From Planococcus halocryophilus (lineage in GTDB: Bacteria; Bacillota; Bacilli; Bacillales_A; Planococcaceae), in contig NZ_JAKVTG010000003.1 in assembly GCF_022489025.1 (NCBI RefSeq), positions 124,001 through 188,000 on the forward strand: 64,000 bases of DNA, in the 5' to 3' direction. The notes below the pieces were generated by a model. That model searched no databases. It was given only the letters and a program-made list of their open reading frames with translations, and was not told where the DNA came from. Position numbers and translations under genes: made by a program. Of this stretch, positions 1-9,902 are shown one piece after another (the first letter of the stretch is position 1; each line of letters opens with the position of its first letter).

Positions 1-921
1 TTCTCCTGAATGTTCCATATGGCGTTTCAAGTCAAAATCAGTACGATCTGCAATGCCCCAAAGCTCGCCCCAGCCGAATGGGAATTTGTATTCAATATCC
101 ACAGTTGCGTTTGAGTAATGAGATAGTTCGTCTTCGTCATGTTCGCGAAGGCGCATATTGTCTTCATTCATATTCAAGTTCAACAACCAGTTTTTACTGA
201 AATCGCGCCAGTAAGCGTACCATTCTAAATCTTCACCAGGCTTGCAGAAAAATTCAAGTTCCATTTGTTCAAATTCACGCGTCCGGAACGTAAAGTTACC
301 AGGTGTGATTTCGTTACGGAAACTTTTACCGATTTGTGCAATACCAAAAGGCATTTTTTTGCGCATTGAACGTTGAACGTTTTTATAGTTAACGAAAATC
401 CCTTGAGCTGTTTCTGGGCGCAAGAAAACTTCGTTTGTTGAAGCTTCAGTTACACCTTGGAAGGTTTTGAACATCAAGTTAAACTGGCGAATATCTGTGT
501 AATCTAGCGCGCCACAAACGGTACATTTCACTTCGTGTTCTTGGATCAATTCTGCCATACGGTCAAATGACAAACCATCAACGATCAATTCAATGCCCTT
601 AGCATCTAATGCATTTTCGATTAATTTGTCTGCACGGTGGCGCGTTTTACAGCTCTTACAGTCGATCATTGGATCATTAAAGTTACCGACATGTCCTGAA
701 GCTACCCAAGTTTTCGGGTTCATCAAAATGGCAGCGTCAAGCCCTACGTTATAAGGGGATTCTTGAACGAATTTTTTCCACCATGCTTTTTTAATATTGT
801 TTTTCAGTTCGACGCCAAGTGGACCATAATCCCATGTGTTCGCCAAACCGCCGTAAATTTCAGAGCCTGGAAAAACAAAGCCTCTGTGTTTTGCTAATGC
901 TACTACATCTTCCATTGACAT
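1..921 (-). CDS. glyQS: glycyl-tRNA synthetase, dimeric type (3' end outside window)
   Basis: Class II aminoacyl-tRNA synthetase that charges tRNA-Gly in the cytoplasm. The 307 visible codons begin [20 protein letters not shown] and contain the alpha2-type GlyRS landmarks: the [13 protein letters not shown] stretch, two zinc-binding-like CxxC pairs (IDCKSC and KCTVCG) and motif 2 around SFRNEITP...[11 protein letters not shown]. The ATG at 921 lies 8 nt after a GGAGG; a second ATG six bases inside is less likely. The C-terminal anticodon-binding half is cut off by the window edge. A T-box leader lies directly upstream, so expression should follow uncharged tRNA-Gly. It is divergent from ccpN, as in Bacillus. 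Confidence 0.96.
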   Translation of the reverse strand, partial: MSMEDVVALAKHRGFVFPGSEIYGGLANTWDYGPLGVELKNNIKKAWWKKFVQESPYNVGLDAAILMNPKTWVASGHVGNFNDPMIDCKSCKTRHRADKLIENALDAKGIELIVDGLSFDRMAELIQEHEVKCTVCGALDYTDIRQFNLMFKTFQGVTEASTNEVFLRPETAQGIFVNYKNVQRSMRKKMPFGIAQIGKSFRNEITPGNFTFRTREFEQMELEFFCKPGEDLEWYAYWRDFSKNWLLNLNMNEDNMRLREHDEDELSHYSNATVDIEYKFPFGWGELWGIADRTDFDLKRHMEHSGE

Positions 922-941
922 AAAAATTACCTCCATAAAAT

Positions 942-1155
942 AAAAAATCGCACTCGCCCTCGGACATTGTTACATGCCCGAGGACGAGTACGTTAAGACC
1001 CGCGGTTCCACCTCGATTGACTGCGAATTGCAGTCCACTTTAAAATAAAAATAGCTCAGGATCGCCGTTTCCTGTAGTTGTAGGCTTTCACTATCCCTAC
1101 TCGCTAAAATTACAGTACTCATTTATCCGTCATTGCCTATATGAAGTTCATTTTT
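942..1155 (-). promoter_or_regulatory. T-box riboswitch of glyQS
   Basis: Read on the minus strand, the leader has the near-invariant T-box AGGTGGAACCGCGG (core at 1012-1000), followed by a terminator stem (arms 989-974 and 967-952) and a T-run at 947-943. Upstream lies a stem I-like region with an AGTA motif; a GGC triplet at 1066-1064 could be the glycine specifier, though I did not fold stem I. T-boxes bind tRNA: uncharged tRNA-Gly should stabilise the antiterminator and allow read-through into glyQS. Confidence 0.93.
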
Positions 1156-1156
1156 A

Positions 1157-1185
1157 ATTGTATCATGACAATGTTTTCTTCGCAA
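1157..1185 (-). promoter_or_regulatory. promoter of the glyQS T-box transcript
   Basis: On the minus strand TTGCGA (1185-1180) is followed after 17 bp by TACAAT (1162-1157), a reasonable sigma-A promoter placed just before the T-box leader. Confidence 0.55.
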
Positions 1186-1247
1186 TATTACGTGCATTAG
1201 TATATAATAATTGATATTGAGTATAACATATATCTATTTTTGAGGCG

Positions 1248-1886
1248 GTGAGTCCAATCGAACTCAATAAACGACAGGAAGAAATATTGCAAATAGTTAA
1301 AGGCAATGGTCCAATTACTGGCGAACAGATTGCGGATCGCTTAAACTTAACAAGATCAACGCTTAGACCGGACTTAGCCATTTTAACGATGGCAGGTTTT
1401 TTAGATGCCCGTCCCCGCGTTGGTTATTTTTATTCTGGTAAAAAACCAGGGCAAGATGTTACTGATACGATGAACAATATGAAAGTAAAGGATTTTCAGT
1501 CGATTCCGGTTGTTGTCCGAGAAGATGTAAGTGTATACGATGCCATCAGCCAAATGTTTTTAGATGATGTTGGAACACTTTTTGTCGTGGATAAAAACTC
1601 GCATTTAGCAGGAGTGTTATCGAGAAAAGATTTACTGCGAGCAAGTTTGGGCAGCCAAAACTTATCGAGTATTCCCGTACATATTATTATGACGCGCATG
1701 CCGAACATCACATATTGCGTTAGAAACGAATCGCTTATCCAAGCAGCACATCGTTTGATCAATCAACAAATCGATGCGCTACCGGTAGTAGAAGAACAAC
1801 CAGACGGCTTTAAAGTTGTCGGTAGGTTAACTAAAACGAATATTACTCGTGCGTTTTTATCGTTATCTGAAAACCACGATTTGTGA
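1248..1886 (+). CDS. ccpN: CcpN-type transcriptional repressor (HTH plus paired CBS domains)
   Basis: DNA-binding repressor that in Bacillus controls gluconeogenic genes according to carbon and adenylate status. Residues about 5-60 form a winged helix ([20 protein letters not shown], then [15 protein letters not shown]). Residues about 80-205 are two CBS repeats, the usual ligand-sensing module. The start is GTG (SPIELNKRQ follows), with a GAGG only two bases upstream, so initiation spacing is short. The 212-residue length is normal for the family. It is followed 10 bp later by yqfL, the usual partner, so the two are probably co-transcribed. Confidence 0.93.
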   Translation: MSPIELNKRQEEILQIVKGNGPITGEQIADRLNLTRSTLRPDLAILTMAGFLDARPRVGYFYSGKKPGQDVTDTMNNMKVKDFQSIPVVVREDVSVYDAISQMFLDDVGTLFVVDKNSHLAGVLSRKDLLRASLGSQNLSSIPVHIIMTRMPNITYCVRNESLIQAAHRLINQQIDALPVVEEQPDGFKVVGRLTKTNITRAFLSLSENHDL

Positions 1887-1896
1887 GGTGTCAATT

Positions 1897-2703
1897 ATGA
1901 AGTCACTGCGATTGTTTATTGTATCCGATTCAGTTGGTGAAACAGGAGAACTGGTCGCAAAAGCAGCAATTAGCCAATATTTGAGTGCAGATCAAAATGC
2001 AGTTTTAAAACGATTTCCTTATATCGATTCAATTGATCATCTACAAGAAATCGTCAAATTGGCTGTCGCCCAAAAAGCATTTATCGTCTATACTTTAGTT
2101 TCTCAAGAATTACGTGATTATATGCAGTCTGAAACTGCTAAATTTCATGTAACCGCAGTGGATTTAATGGGCCCCTTATTAGATGCCCTCGAAAATGAAC
2201 TGAATGCATCACCATTGCAAGAAGCTGGGTTAGTCCGTAAATTAGATGATGATTATTTTAAAAAAGTAGAAGCCATTGAGTTTGCGGTTAAATACGATGA
2301 TGGGCGCGACCCACGTGGCATTTTGATGGCCGACATCGTTTTGGTCGGGATTTCTCGAACATCTAAAACACCACTATCTCAATATTTAGCGCATAAACGA
2401 TTGAAAGTGGCAAATGTACCACTCGTGCCAGAAGTAGATCCACCAGAAGAACTGTATCTTGTAGATCCAAAAAAATGTTTTGGTTTAGTTATTTCACCAG
2501 ATAAACTCAATTTTATCCGGAAAGAAAGACTGATTGCTCTAGGGTTGAACGACGATGCAAATTACGCAAAGATCGATCGTATCCATGAGGAAATCAAACA
2601 TTTTCACAAAGTAGTCGATCGCATCGGCTGCGAAATCGTTGATGTGACAAATCGGGCTGTAGAAGAAACGGCGAATTTGATACTCGGCAAACTCCAAAAA
2701 TAA
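1897..2703 (+). CDS. yqfL: pyruvate, phosphate dikinase regulatory protein (kinase/phosphotransferase)
   Basis: Bifunctional serine/threonine kinase and phosphorylase family (DUF299) that switches PPDK or PEP synthase off and on, using ADP for inactivation and phosphate for reactivation. The 268-residue protein begins [18 protein letters not shown] and has the P-loop-like GISRTSKTP at about residue 148, both typical. The ATG at 1897 follows GAGGTG with proper spacing; an in-frame upstream ATG lies inside ccpN and lacks a site. The coupling with ccpN fits joint control of pyruvate/PEP flux. An intrinsic terminator follows. Confidence 0.93.
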   Translation: MKSLRLFIVSDSVGETGELVAKAAISQYLSADQNAVLKRFPYIDSIDHLQEIVKLAVAQKAFIVYTLVSQELRDYMQSETAKFHVTAVDLMGPLLDALENELNASPLQEAGLVRKLDDDYFKKVEAIEFAVKYDDGRDPRGILMADIVLVGISRTSKTPLSQYLAHKRLKVANVPLVPEVDPPEELYLVDPKKCFGLVISPDKLNFIRKERLIALGLNDDANYAKIDRIHEEIKHFHKVVDRIGCEIVDVTNRAVEETANLILGKLQK

Positions 2704-2710
2704 TTTTGGG

Positions 2711-2736
2711 AAAACCACCTTCAAAGGCGGTTTTTC
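2711..2736 (+). terminator. intrinsic terminator after yqfL
   Basis: An inverted repeat (AAACCACCTT paired with AAGGCGGTTT, one mismatch) is followed by a T-rich tail eight bases after the yqfL stop. Confidence 0.8.
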
Positions 2737-2900
2737 TTTCTTTTTGGTGGATTTTTTCACTAAGAAGTTTTATAATGAAGAATTGTGGCTAAAGCTTACT
2801 AATGGATAAATAGTTTGCTTTATCTTTTTGTCGAAAAATGAAGGATTTTGTCTTTGTATCACGAATTACTTAAGTTAAGCAAACAAAGATGGTGAAAATA

Positions 2901-4700
2901 ATGTCCAATAGAGTTCCTGAAGAAGTGATTGAAAAGATTCGGTCCAGCACAGACATAGTCGATGTTGTTGGAGAATATGTCCAGTTAACAAAAAGAGGTC
3001 GCAATTGGTTCGGCCTTTGTCCTTTTCATGGAGAAAGCACACCATCTTTTTCAGTTACGGCCGATAAGCAGATTTTTCATTGCTTTGGTTGTGGAGCTGG
3101 TGGCAATGTCATCACTTTTCTGATGGATATTGAGAACTTAACTTTCCAAGACGCCTTGTCAAGATTAGGGAGTCGCGCTGGCATAGATGTCGATATACAA
3201 GCCCCTGCCGATTCCGGTCCGGTGCAATCAAAAGAAAATCAACAATTGATTTTGATGCACGAGTTTGCTGCGGACATGTACCACCATATTTTATTGAATA
3301 CGGAAGAAGGCCAAGTGGCATTGGACTATTTGGAAAATAGGGGCTTTACTCGAGAAATCATCGAGAAAAACAGAATCGGTTGGTCGCTTCCAGAGTGGAA
3401 TTACATGGCTTCTTCACTAAAACGGAAAGGTTTTTCTGAAGAAGAGTTAGAAACGAGCGGTTTAGCGATCGCACGTGAGCAATCAAGCGGCTATTTTGAC
3501 CGATTTCGTGGTAGAATCATGTTTCCGATTATGAATGAAACAGGCAAAGTAATCGCATTTTCTGGAAGAGTTCTTGAGCATACAAAACAAGAAGCCAAAT
3601 ATATGAACAGCCCTGAATCTCCGATTTTCCAAAAAAGCCAAGTGCTTTATAATGTGCATCATGCCAGAAGCGCTATACGCAAAAACAGAAAAATCATTTT
3701 GTTTGAAGGGTTTATGGATGTCATTGCAGCGGGTAAAGCAGGTGTTGATAATGCTTTAGCAACTATGGGTACATCACTCACTGCTCAGCATATTAGACAA
3801 TTGAAGCGTTTTGCCCAAGAAGTCGTCATTTGTTTTGATGGAGATGATGCAGGCTGGGAAGCTGCGAAAAGAGCCGCGATTTCTTTAAACGAAGAAAATT
3901 TTAAAGTGGAAGTGGCAGTGTTACCAGGGAAAATGGATCCTGATGATTATGTTCGTGATAACGGCGCTGAGGCTTTTAAAGATCAAATTATCGGTAAACC
4001 ACATGCATTTATTGCATTTGCAATGATGCACGCCCGAAGACATAAGAACTTTCAGTATGAAAACGACCTGTTGCAATACATACAGGAAGTGTTGCAACTT
4101 TTAGCTGGTAGATCCTCGCCTTTAGAGCGAGATTTATATATAAAGCAATTATCAGTGGAAACTGGATTGTCTCAAGAAGCTATCCTGCAGCATTATAGGA
4201 AACTAGAAAACAAGACAATCGAACGGAACCGTCCTGAACCATCGATTATAAAGACACCTAAAAAAGAACCGAAACGGATTACTTCATTGCATAGAGCGGA
4301 GCGAATGCTCTTATCTCATGCACTGGCAGATCCGTCGGTTATGAATAAATTAGTGGTCGAAGACAATGGGATTCCATTTGTCAGTGAAGAATTCCAGGCG
4401 CTGTACGTTCAATTGCTCGGTTTCTATGAGGAATGGGATAAAGCAGATTTTCATAAATTTTTGGAGACTTTGCAAGATGCAGAACTCCGCAAACTAGTTA
4501 TGGAAACCGCATTATCCGAACGCGATCCGGAACATGCGGATGAAGAAATTGCCGATTGTTTAAAGCATTTGCAAAAACATCGGGTCGAGCAGCAAATCAA
4601 TTTAAAAATCCAGCAATCAAAAGAAGCGGAAAAACAGCATGACTTAAAGCGCGCTTTACTTCTTGCACAAGAAGTGATTGCTTTACGAAAATCATTGTAA
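2901..4700 (+). CDS. dnaG: DNA primase
   Basis: Makes RNA primers at the replication fork and interacts with the DnaB-type helicase. From the ATG at 2901 (GGTG six bases upstream) it is 599 residues. The N-terminal zinc ribbon reads CPFH...CFGCG at about residues 40-64. The RNA-polymerase core and TOPRIM domain follow, with LFEGFMDVIAA (about 267) and FDGDDAG (about 312) as the metal-binding acidic motifs. The last ~150 residues are the helicase-binding domain. An alternative ATG at 2889 has no ribosome site. It forms the classical dnaG-sigA macromolecular synthesis unit with the next gene. Confidence 0.97.
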   Translation: MSNRVPEEVIEKIRSSTDIVDVVGEYVQLTKRGRNWFGLCPFHGESTPSFSVTADKQIFHCFGCGAGGNVITFLMDIENLTFQDALSRLGSRAGIDVDIQAPADSGPVQSKENQQLILMHEFAADMYHHILLNTEEGQVALDYLENRGFTREIIEKNRIGWSLPEWNYMASSLKRKGFSEEELETSGLAIAREQSSGYFDRFRGRIMFPIMNETGKVIAFSGRVLEHTKQEAKYMNSPESPIFQKSQVLYNVHHARSAIRKNRKIILFEGFMDVIAAGKAGVDNALATMGTSLTAQHIRQLKRFAQEVVICFDGDDAGWEAAKRAAISLNEENFKVEVAVLPGKMDPDDYVRDNGAEAFKDQIIGKPHAFIAFAMMHARRHKNFQYENDLLQYIQEVLQLLAGRSSPLERDLYIKQLSVETGLSQEAILQHYRKLENKTIERNRPEPSIIKTPKKEPKRITSLHRAERMLLSHALADPSVMNKLVVEDNGIPFVSEEFQALYVQLLGFYEEWDKADFHKFLETLQDAELRKLVMETALSERDPEHADEEIADCLKHLQKHRVEQQINLKIQQSKEAEKQHDLKRALLLAQEVIALRKSL

Positions 4701-4733
4701 GTTAATTCCGGTTTTTTTAAAGGAGGAAGTCAC

Positions 4734-5888
4734 ATGGCCGAGAAATCTGAACGCCAAACTGAAGTTGAAGCAAGCAATGTTCCATTGACTACTGAAGGTC
4801 CGGAAGCAACTGTAGAAGAAGCGAAAAAACAGCTAATTGAAGCAGGTAAAAAAACCGGAGAACTCAACTACGAACAAATTGCTGACAAATTAGCGGTTTT
4901 CGAAATGGAATCCGATGCAGTTGAAGAGTTTATCGATCAATTAGAAGGGCACGGCATCGAATTGGAACGTAAATCCGACGATGAAGAGCATTTAGACCGT
5001 CTCATGAAACCGACCGAAGATAAATTTGATTTAAATGATTTAAGTGTTCCACCAGGCGTTAAAATTAATGATCCTGTCCGTATGTACTTGAAAGAAATTG
5101 GACGCGTGGATTTATTAAAAGCAGAAGAAGAAGTGCGTTTGGCAAAATTGATCGAACAAGGCGATGAAGAAGCGAAAAAACGCCTTGCTGAAGCCAATTT
5201 GCGTTTAGTAGTAAGTATTGCAAAACGTTATGTTGGTCGTGGTATGTTGTTCTTGGATCTAATCCAAGAAGGAAACATGGGCTTGATCAAAGCTGTTGAG
5301 AAATTTGACTACTCTAAAGGATTTAAATTTAGTACGTATGCAACTTGGTGGATTCGTCAAGCAATCACTCGTGCCATCGCTGACCAAGCACGTACTATCC
5401 GTATTCCAGTTCATATGGTCGAAACGATCAACAAACTGATCCGCGTACAGCGTCAACTTTTACAAGATCTTGGCCGTGATCCTTCTCCGGAAGAAATTGG
5501 TGAAGAAATGGATTTACTTCCAGAAAAAGTTCGTGAAATCTTGAAAATTGCTCAAGAGCCTGTATCACTTGAAACGCCAATCGGTGAAGAAGATGATTCG
5601 CACTTAGGTGACTTTATCGAAGATTCAGATGCGCAATCGCCTTCTGATCACGCTGCTTATGAATTATTGAAAGAACAATTAGAAGATGTGTTAGATACAT
5701 TAACTGACCGTGAAGAAAACGTATTGCGTTTACGTTTTGGGTTAGATGATGGTCGTACACGGACATTAGAAGAAGTAGGCAAAGTGTTTGGCGTAACACG
5801 TGAACGTATTCGTCAAATCGAAGCGAAAGCATTACGTAAACTGCGTCATCCATCTCGCAGCAAGCGCTTAAAAGATTTTCTTGAATAA
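4734..5888 (+). CDS. sigA: RNA polymerase primary sigma factor SigA (RpoD)
   Basis: Housekeeping sigma-70 factor. The 384 residues show an acidic region 1.1, region 1.2 ([11 protein letters not shown], about 106-116), region 2 with [19 protein letters not shown] and the -10-binding [10 protein letters not shown], region 3, and the region 4 helix-turn-helix [19 protein letters not shown] near the C-terminus. The start follows a strong AAAGGAGG. It lies 33 bp after dnaG and ends at a strong terminator. Consistent with this factor, -10 and -35 boxes near consensus recur through the host part of the window. Confidence 0.98.
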   Translation: MAEKSERQTEVEASNVPLTTEGPEATVEEAKKQLIEAGKKTGELNYEQIADKLAVFEMESDAVEEFIDQLEGHGIELERKSDDEEHLDRLMKPTEDKFDLNDLSVPPGVKINDPVRMYLKEIGRVDLLKAEEEVRLAKLIEQGDEEAKKRLAEANLRLVVSIAKRYVGRGMLFLDLIQEGNMGLIKAVEKFDYSKGFKFSTYATWWIRQAITRAIADQARTIRIPVHMVETINKLIRVQRQLLQDLGRDPSPEEIGEEMDLLPEKVREILKIAQEPVSLETPIGEEDDSHLGDFIEDSDAQSPSDHAAYELLKEQLEDVLDTLTDREENVLRLRFGLDDGRTRTLEEVGKVFGVTRERIRQIEAKALRKLRHPSRSKRLKDFLE

Positions 5889-5901
5889 TAAAACATGCAA
5901 A

Positions 5902-5939
5902 AGCCGCATCTGGTTTTACACAGATGCGGCTCTTTTTTA
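5902..5939 (+). terminator. intrinsic terminator of the dnaG-sigA operon
   Basis: A perfect 11-bp stem (AGCCGCATCTG / CAGATGCGGCT) with an eight-base loop is followed by CTTTTTT. Confidence 0.92.
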
Positions 5940-5970
5940 TGGAATGATCAAAAGGAATTCGAGTTAAAGC

Positions 5971-6000
5971 TTGAATTCGTCTTAATTTTCCCTATATAAT
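5971..6000 (+). promoter_or_regulatory. promoter of the acyl-CoA dehydrogenase gene
   Basis: TTGAAT (5971-5976) and a consensus TATAAT (5995-6000) are separated by 18 bp, 42 bp before the start codon. Confidence 0.6.
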
Positions 6001-6042
6001 GAATGTTGTAAGCGTATTCATGACAAAGGGGATGTAAAACAA

Positions 6043-7185
6043 ATGAATTTTGATTTGACACAAGAACAACAAATGATCAAAAAAACCATCAAAGAATTTT
6101 CTGATAAGGTGGTGGCACCTGGTGCCATCGATCGTGACCGTTCAAAAGCATTTCCAATAGAAATTTTCAAACAGCTATCTGACATGGGGATGATGGGTTT
6201 GCCGTTTGATGAAAAATACGGTGGATCGGGAGCGGATACAACTAGTTTTGCTATTGTGACAGAAGAATTGAGCCGCGTTTGTGCTTCTACAGGAATTACT
6301 TATTCTGCGCATATTTCACTTGGCGGAGCACCGCTAAACTTATTTGGAACAGAAGAACAAAAAGAAAAATACTTAACACCAATTTGTACAGGCGAATCAT
6401 TTGGCGCTTTTGGTTTAACAGAACCAAATGCAGGATCCGACGCAGGAGGTACAGAAACTCGTGCAATCGAAGATGGTGACAATTGGGTGATCAACGGTTC
6501 GAAAGTATATATTACAAATGCTAGTCATGCGAAGCATTTAGCCATTACAGCAATTACTGGGATGGAAGATGGCAAAAAAGAAATAAGTGCGATTATTGTA
6601 CCGACCGATGCAGAAGGCTTCACCATCATTGATAATTATGAAAAAATGGGGTTGCATTCTTCCAACACAACAGAGTTAGTGTTAGAAAACGTCCGTGTCC
6701 CGAAAGAGAACTTGTTAGGCAAGCGTGGAGATGGCTTTAAGCAATTTTTAGTAACATTAGATGGCGGTCGTATTGGTATTGCTGCGATGGCTGTAGGGAT
6801 TGCACAAGGAGCGTTTAATAAAGCCCTTGCTTACTCTAAAGAACGTAAACAATTTGGCAAAACTTTATCTGAGTTCCAAGTAACGCAATTTAAGCTTGCC
6901 GATATGGCCATGAAAATAGAGTTGGCTCGTAATATGGTATACAAAGCAGCTTGGTTAAAAGATCAAGGCCGACCGTTTACAAAAGAAGCTTCAATGGCGA
7001 AGTTATATGCTTCTGAAATTTCGATGGAAGTAGCCAATGAAGCGATTCAAATTCATGGTGGCTATGGTTACATGAAAGAATACGAAGTTGAACGATATAT
7101 GCGTGATGCGAAATTACTGGAAATCGGTGAAGGTACATCTGAAATTCAACGCATGGTTATCGCGCGCCAAATCGGCTGCTATTAA
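6043..7185 (+). CDS. acyl-CoA dehydrogenase (short-chain/butyryl type)
   Basis: FAD enzyme that introduces the alpha,beta double bond in acyl-CoA during fatty acid or branched-chain amino acid breakdown. The 380 residues cover the whole family: N-terminal helical domain, middle beta domain (GAFGLTEPNAGSDAGG at about 127), and the C-terminal domain ending EIGEGTSEIQRMVIARQI, whose Glu in the EGT motif is the expected catalytic base of the short-chain class. It has its own promoter and terminator, so it is a single-gene unit placed between sigA and cccA, a position not occupied by such a gene in B. subtilis. The exact substrate cannot be told from sequence. Confidence 0.93.
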   Translation: MNFDLTQEQQMIKKTIKEFSDKVVAPGAIDRDRSKAFPIEIFKQLSDMGMMGLPFDEKYGGSGADTTSFAIVTEELSRVCASTGITYSAHISLGGAPLNLFGTEEQKEKYLTPICTGESFGAFGLTEPNAGSDAGGTETRAIEDGDNWVINGSKVYITNASHAKHLAITAITGMEDGKKEISAIIVPTDAEGFTIIDNYEKMGLHSSNTTELVLENVRVPKENLLGKRGDGFKQFLVTLDGGRIGIAAMAVGIAQGAFNKALAYSKERKQFGKTLSEFQVTQFKLADMAMKIELARNMVYKAAWLKDQGRPFTKEASMAKLYASEISMEVANEAIQIHGGYGYMKEYEVERYMRDAKLLEIGEGTSEIQRMVIARQIGCY

Positions 7186-7226
7186 AAACAACGTAAGCCC
7201 TGCAAATCGCAGGGCTTACGTTGTTT
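7186..7226. terminator. long perfect hairpin after the acyl-CoA dehydrogenase gene
   Basis: A perfect 17-bp inverted repeat (7187-7203 with 7209-7225, loop AAATC) starts at the stop codon. Only a short T-run follows, so termination may be weak or the stem may also stabilise the mRNA end. Confidence 0.75.
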
Positions 7227-7418
7227 AAAAATGATATGTCGATAATAAAACAAACGAAAACGAATTAAAATCGTATCAAATGAAATTAAATTACTGTTTT
7301 TGTCACAAAGAAGGAAAAGTTATCTGTTAGGACTTTTCGTTTTAATGATAATACAGTACAATAATGAATGATACGAATAATATCATCAAGCAGAACTTAG
7401 TAGAGGGAGGGGTAACGG

Positions 7419-7802
7419 ATGCAAAAAAATGCAATTGTACCTTATATCTTAATCATGGCGTTCGGTATTGGGTTAATTTTCTTCTTATCAGTACAAGGAG
7501 TTAGTAACGAAGCTGAAATCGCTGAAGAGCATGCAACAGAAGAAGAAGGTGGCGGAGAAGCTGCAGAAGGCGAAGGCGAAGCTTCAGGAGATTTCGATCC
7601 AGAAGCAACTGCTCAAGCAAACTGTATTTCTTGTCACGGTTCAAGCTATGAAGGCGGAGTAGGTCCTTCATTAGTAGCTACAGAACTTCCACAAGAAGAC
7701 ATCGAAGATATCGTGGTTAACGGTAAAGGCGGCATGCCAGGCGGACTTGTTGATGAAGCAAACGCAGCGGCAATGGCTGAGTGGGTTTTATCACTCGAAT
7801 AG
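7419..7802 (+). CDS. cccA: membrane-anchored cytochrome c550
   Basis: Small electron-carrier cytochrome held at the outer face of the membrane. Residues about 5-27 form an uncleaved signal anchor (IVPYILIMAFGIGLIFFLSV). A Glu/Gly/Ala-rich linker (about 30-62) follows, then a class I cytochrome c domain with the haem site CISCH (about 69-73) and a GGMPGG methionine loop (about 107) supplying the axial ligand. The length (127) and location downstream of sigA match Bacillus CccA. The start follows GAGGGAGGGG. Strong terminator downstream. Confidence 0.93.
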   Translation: MQKNAIVPYILIMAFGIGLIFFLSVQGVSNEAEIAEEHATEEEGGGEAAEGEGEASGDFDPEATAQANCISCHGSSYEGGVGPSLVATELPQEDIEDIVVNGKGGMPGGLVDEANAAAMAEWVLSLE

Positions 7803-7812
7803 TATCTAAAAA

Positions 7813-7846
7813 TACCCTTAGTTCTTCTTGAACTAAGGGTTTTTCT
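7813..7846 (+). terminator. intrinsic terminator of cccA
   Basis: ACCCTTAGTT and AACTAAGGGT form a perfect 10-bp stem, followed by TTTTTC. Confidence 0.9.
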
Positions 7847-7866
7847 GTTAAATTAGGAGGATCCGA

Positions 7867-8580
7867 ATGAATGCTCAACAATTATCACATCGGCTAACAA
7901 GAGTTGCCCAACATGTACCAAAAGGTGCAGTCGTAGCGGACATCGGCAGTGATCATGCTTATTTGCCATGTTATTTGGTACTAAACGGCGTAGTTGAAAA
8001 AGCCATTGCCGGAGAAGTCGTAAAAGGCCCATTTGAATCGGCACAAAAACAAGTTCAGCAAGAACAGCTGACGGAAAAAATTGAGGTCCGATTAGCCAGT
8101 GGATTCGATGCAATCTCACCTGAAGACGGCATTACAGCTGTTACAATTGCAGGTATGGGCGGTCCTTTAATATGCTCAATATTAAAACATGGTAGTGAAA
8201 AATTAGCGGGCGTAGAAAGATTGATCTTGCAGCCAAATGTTCACGCCAAAGCAATTCGTGACTGGGCCGTTTCAAATGACTGGGATATAGTAGAAGAAGA
8301 AATTTTGAAAGAAAACGAAAAAATTTATGAAATAGTAGTGCTTGAAAAAGCGCAGTCTCCTGTTTCGTGGTCTGCTCAACAATTATTAATGGGGCCAGAG
8401 TTACTGAAACATAAAACAGCTATTTTCCAAGAAAAATGGATGCGTGAAAGCGCACAATGGAAAAATATTGTGGCATCAATGGAAGCGACTGCACAAACCA
8501 TCGAAATTGTTGCAAAAAAACAAGAACTCGTTAAAAAAATACAATTAGTAGAAGAGGTGTTGCAACGTGAAAATTCCTAA
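7867..8580 (+). CDS. trmK: tRNA (adenine(22)-N1)-methyltransferase
   Basis: SAM-dependent enzyme making m1A22 in tRNA (formerly YqfN). The 237 residues carry a Rossmann methyltransferase domain with motif I VADIGSDHAYLP at about residue 20 and the family signature VTIAGMGGPLICSIL at about 92, then a C-terminal coiled coil (about 170-235). The start follows AGGAGG by seven bases. Its end overlaps the next gene by 14 bp, so the two are translationally coupled, as in Bacillus. Confidence 0.94.
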   Translation: MNAQQLSHRLTRVAQHVPKGAVVADIGSDHAYLPCYLVLNGVVEKAIAGEVVKGPFESAQKQVQQEQLTEKIEVRLASGFDAISPEDGITAVTIAGMGGPLICSILKHGSEKLAGVERLILQPNVHAKAIRDWAVSNDWDIVEEEILKENEKIYEIVVLEKAQSPVSWSAQQLLMGPELLKHKTAIFQEKWMRESAQWKNIVASMEATAQTIEIVAKKQELVKKIQLVEEVLQRENS

Positions 8581-9679
8581 TGGACATCAGATCATTGAGG
8601 AATTCGAAAAATGGTCACCAAAATATTTAGCCATGGAAGGCGATCCAATCGGCTTGCACGTAGGAACATTAAACAAAAAAATCGAACGTGTTTTAGTAAC
8701 CTTGGATGTCAATGAAGAAGTTGTTGACGAAGCAATTGCGAAAGGTGCAGGGTTAATAATTGCTCATCACCCACCCATTTTTCGTCCTTTGAAAAACTTA
8801 CAGACGGATTTTCCGCAAGGTCGCTTAATGGAAAAACTCATTAAATCAGATATCGCAGTTTATGCAGCTCACACAAACTTAGATGTTGCAGTAGGAGGAG
8901 TTAATGATTTATTGGCCGCAGCACTTGGCTTGCAAAACACCAAAGTATTAGTTCCAACTTATGAAGCCGAATTAGTGAAAATTGCAGTGTTTGTTCCAGA
9001 AACTCATGAAGAAGCAGTTCGCGAAGCATTAGCAAAAGCTGGAGCTGGGGCAATTGGGGAATATGAGTCTTGCAGCTATACGTTGTCTGGTACAGGTCGT
9101 TTCCGTCCGACAAACGGAGCTAATCCTTACATTGGAGAAGCTGGTAAAATGGAAGTGACTGCAGAGTCGAAAGTAGAAGTAGTCGTTCGCAAAAATGAAA
9201 AAGACCGTGTGATTAAAGCGATGATTTCTGCGCATCCTTATGAAGAAGTGGCTTATGATGTCTTTACGTTAGAAAACAAAGAAATCGCAATGGGACTTGG
9301 ACGTGTAGGTACGCTTAATACACCAATGACGTTAGCCGAATTTGCCGAGTGGACAAAACAACAATTAGATGTTCCTGCTCTTCGCGTTGTAGGCGCGCCT
9401 GACACGGTGATCAAAAAAGTAGCCGTTCTCGGTGGCGATGGCAATAAATATATTCAACAAGCAAAACGTTCAGGGGCAGATGTATACGTAACAGGTGATT
9501 TGTATTTCCATGTAGCGCAAGACGCACAAGACATTGGATTAAATGTTGTTGATCCGGGTCATCATGTTGAAAAAGTAATGATCAAGGGTGTCATGGAACA
9601 TATGTCTAAACAGCAACCAACTTGGCAATGCGAATTTTTACCATCCGAAACGAATACAGAACCTTTCCGGTTTATGTGA
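8567..9679 (+). CDS. yqfO: Nif3-like dinuclear metal centre protein (YqfO/DUF34 family)
   Basis: Toroidal protein of the Nif3/DUF34 family with a two-metal site; the physiological substrate is unsettled (GTP cyclohydrolase I type 2 is only a database name). The 370 residues contain the metal-binding IAHHPPIF (about 63-70) and AAHTNLD (about 101-107) and, near the C-terminus, TGDLYFHVAQDA and DPGHHVEK. The middle third (about 130-250) is the PII-like/CutA-type insertion of long family members. It overlaps trmK and ends in a terminator whose stem contains the stop codon. Confidence 0.92.
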   Translation: MKIPNGHQIIEEFEKWSPKYLAMEGDPIGLHVGTLNKKIERVLVTLDVNEEVVDEAIAKGAGLIIAHHPPIFRPLKNLQTDFPQGRLMEKLIKSDIAVYAAHTNLDVAVGGVNDLLAAALGLQNTKVLVPTYEAELVKIAVFVPETHEEAVREALAKAGAGAIGEYESCSYTLSGTGRFRPTNGANPYIGEAGKMEVTAESKVEVVVRKNEKDRVIKAMISAHPYEEVAYDVFTLENKEIAMGLGRVGTLNTPMTLAEFAEWTKQQLDVPALRVVGAPDTVIKKVAVLGGDGNKYIQQAKRSGADVYVTGDLYFHVAQDAQDIGLNVVDPGHHVEKVMIKGVMEHMSKQQPTWQCEFLPSETNTEPFRFM

Positions 9680-9708
9680 GAAGAAGCTAAGGCTTCTTCT
9701 CTTTTTTA
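9678..9708 (+). terminator. intrinsic terminator of trmK-yqfO
   Basis: GAGAAGAAGC and GCTTCTTCTC form a perfect 10-bp stem with loop TAAG, followed by TTTTTT. The stem begins inside the yqfO stop codon. The next 190 bases, up to the following gene, show no clear feature. Confidence 0.92.
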
Positions 9709-9902
9709 TTGGCAATCGGCTTACTCATTATGATGTTAGTAAATTTATTTGGTTCTTATCGAATAGTAAGTTGGATAAAAAGGGGAATGCAAATCTTTTT
9801 TTTATCGTAATTATTTTTTCCAAATAAATGAAACGATTCTCAGCCATTTTCGTATATGAAGAAAGAGGATTTATTGAATAAAAACAAAAGGGGGAGTTTG
9901 TT

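Noticed and set aside
9588-9827. 79-residue ORF overlapping the yqfO end and its terminator
   Set aside because: Runs through a strong terminator, lacks a ribosome site and has a low-complexity translation.
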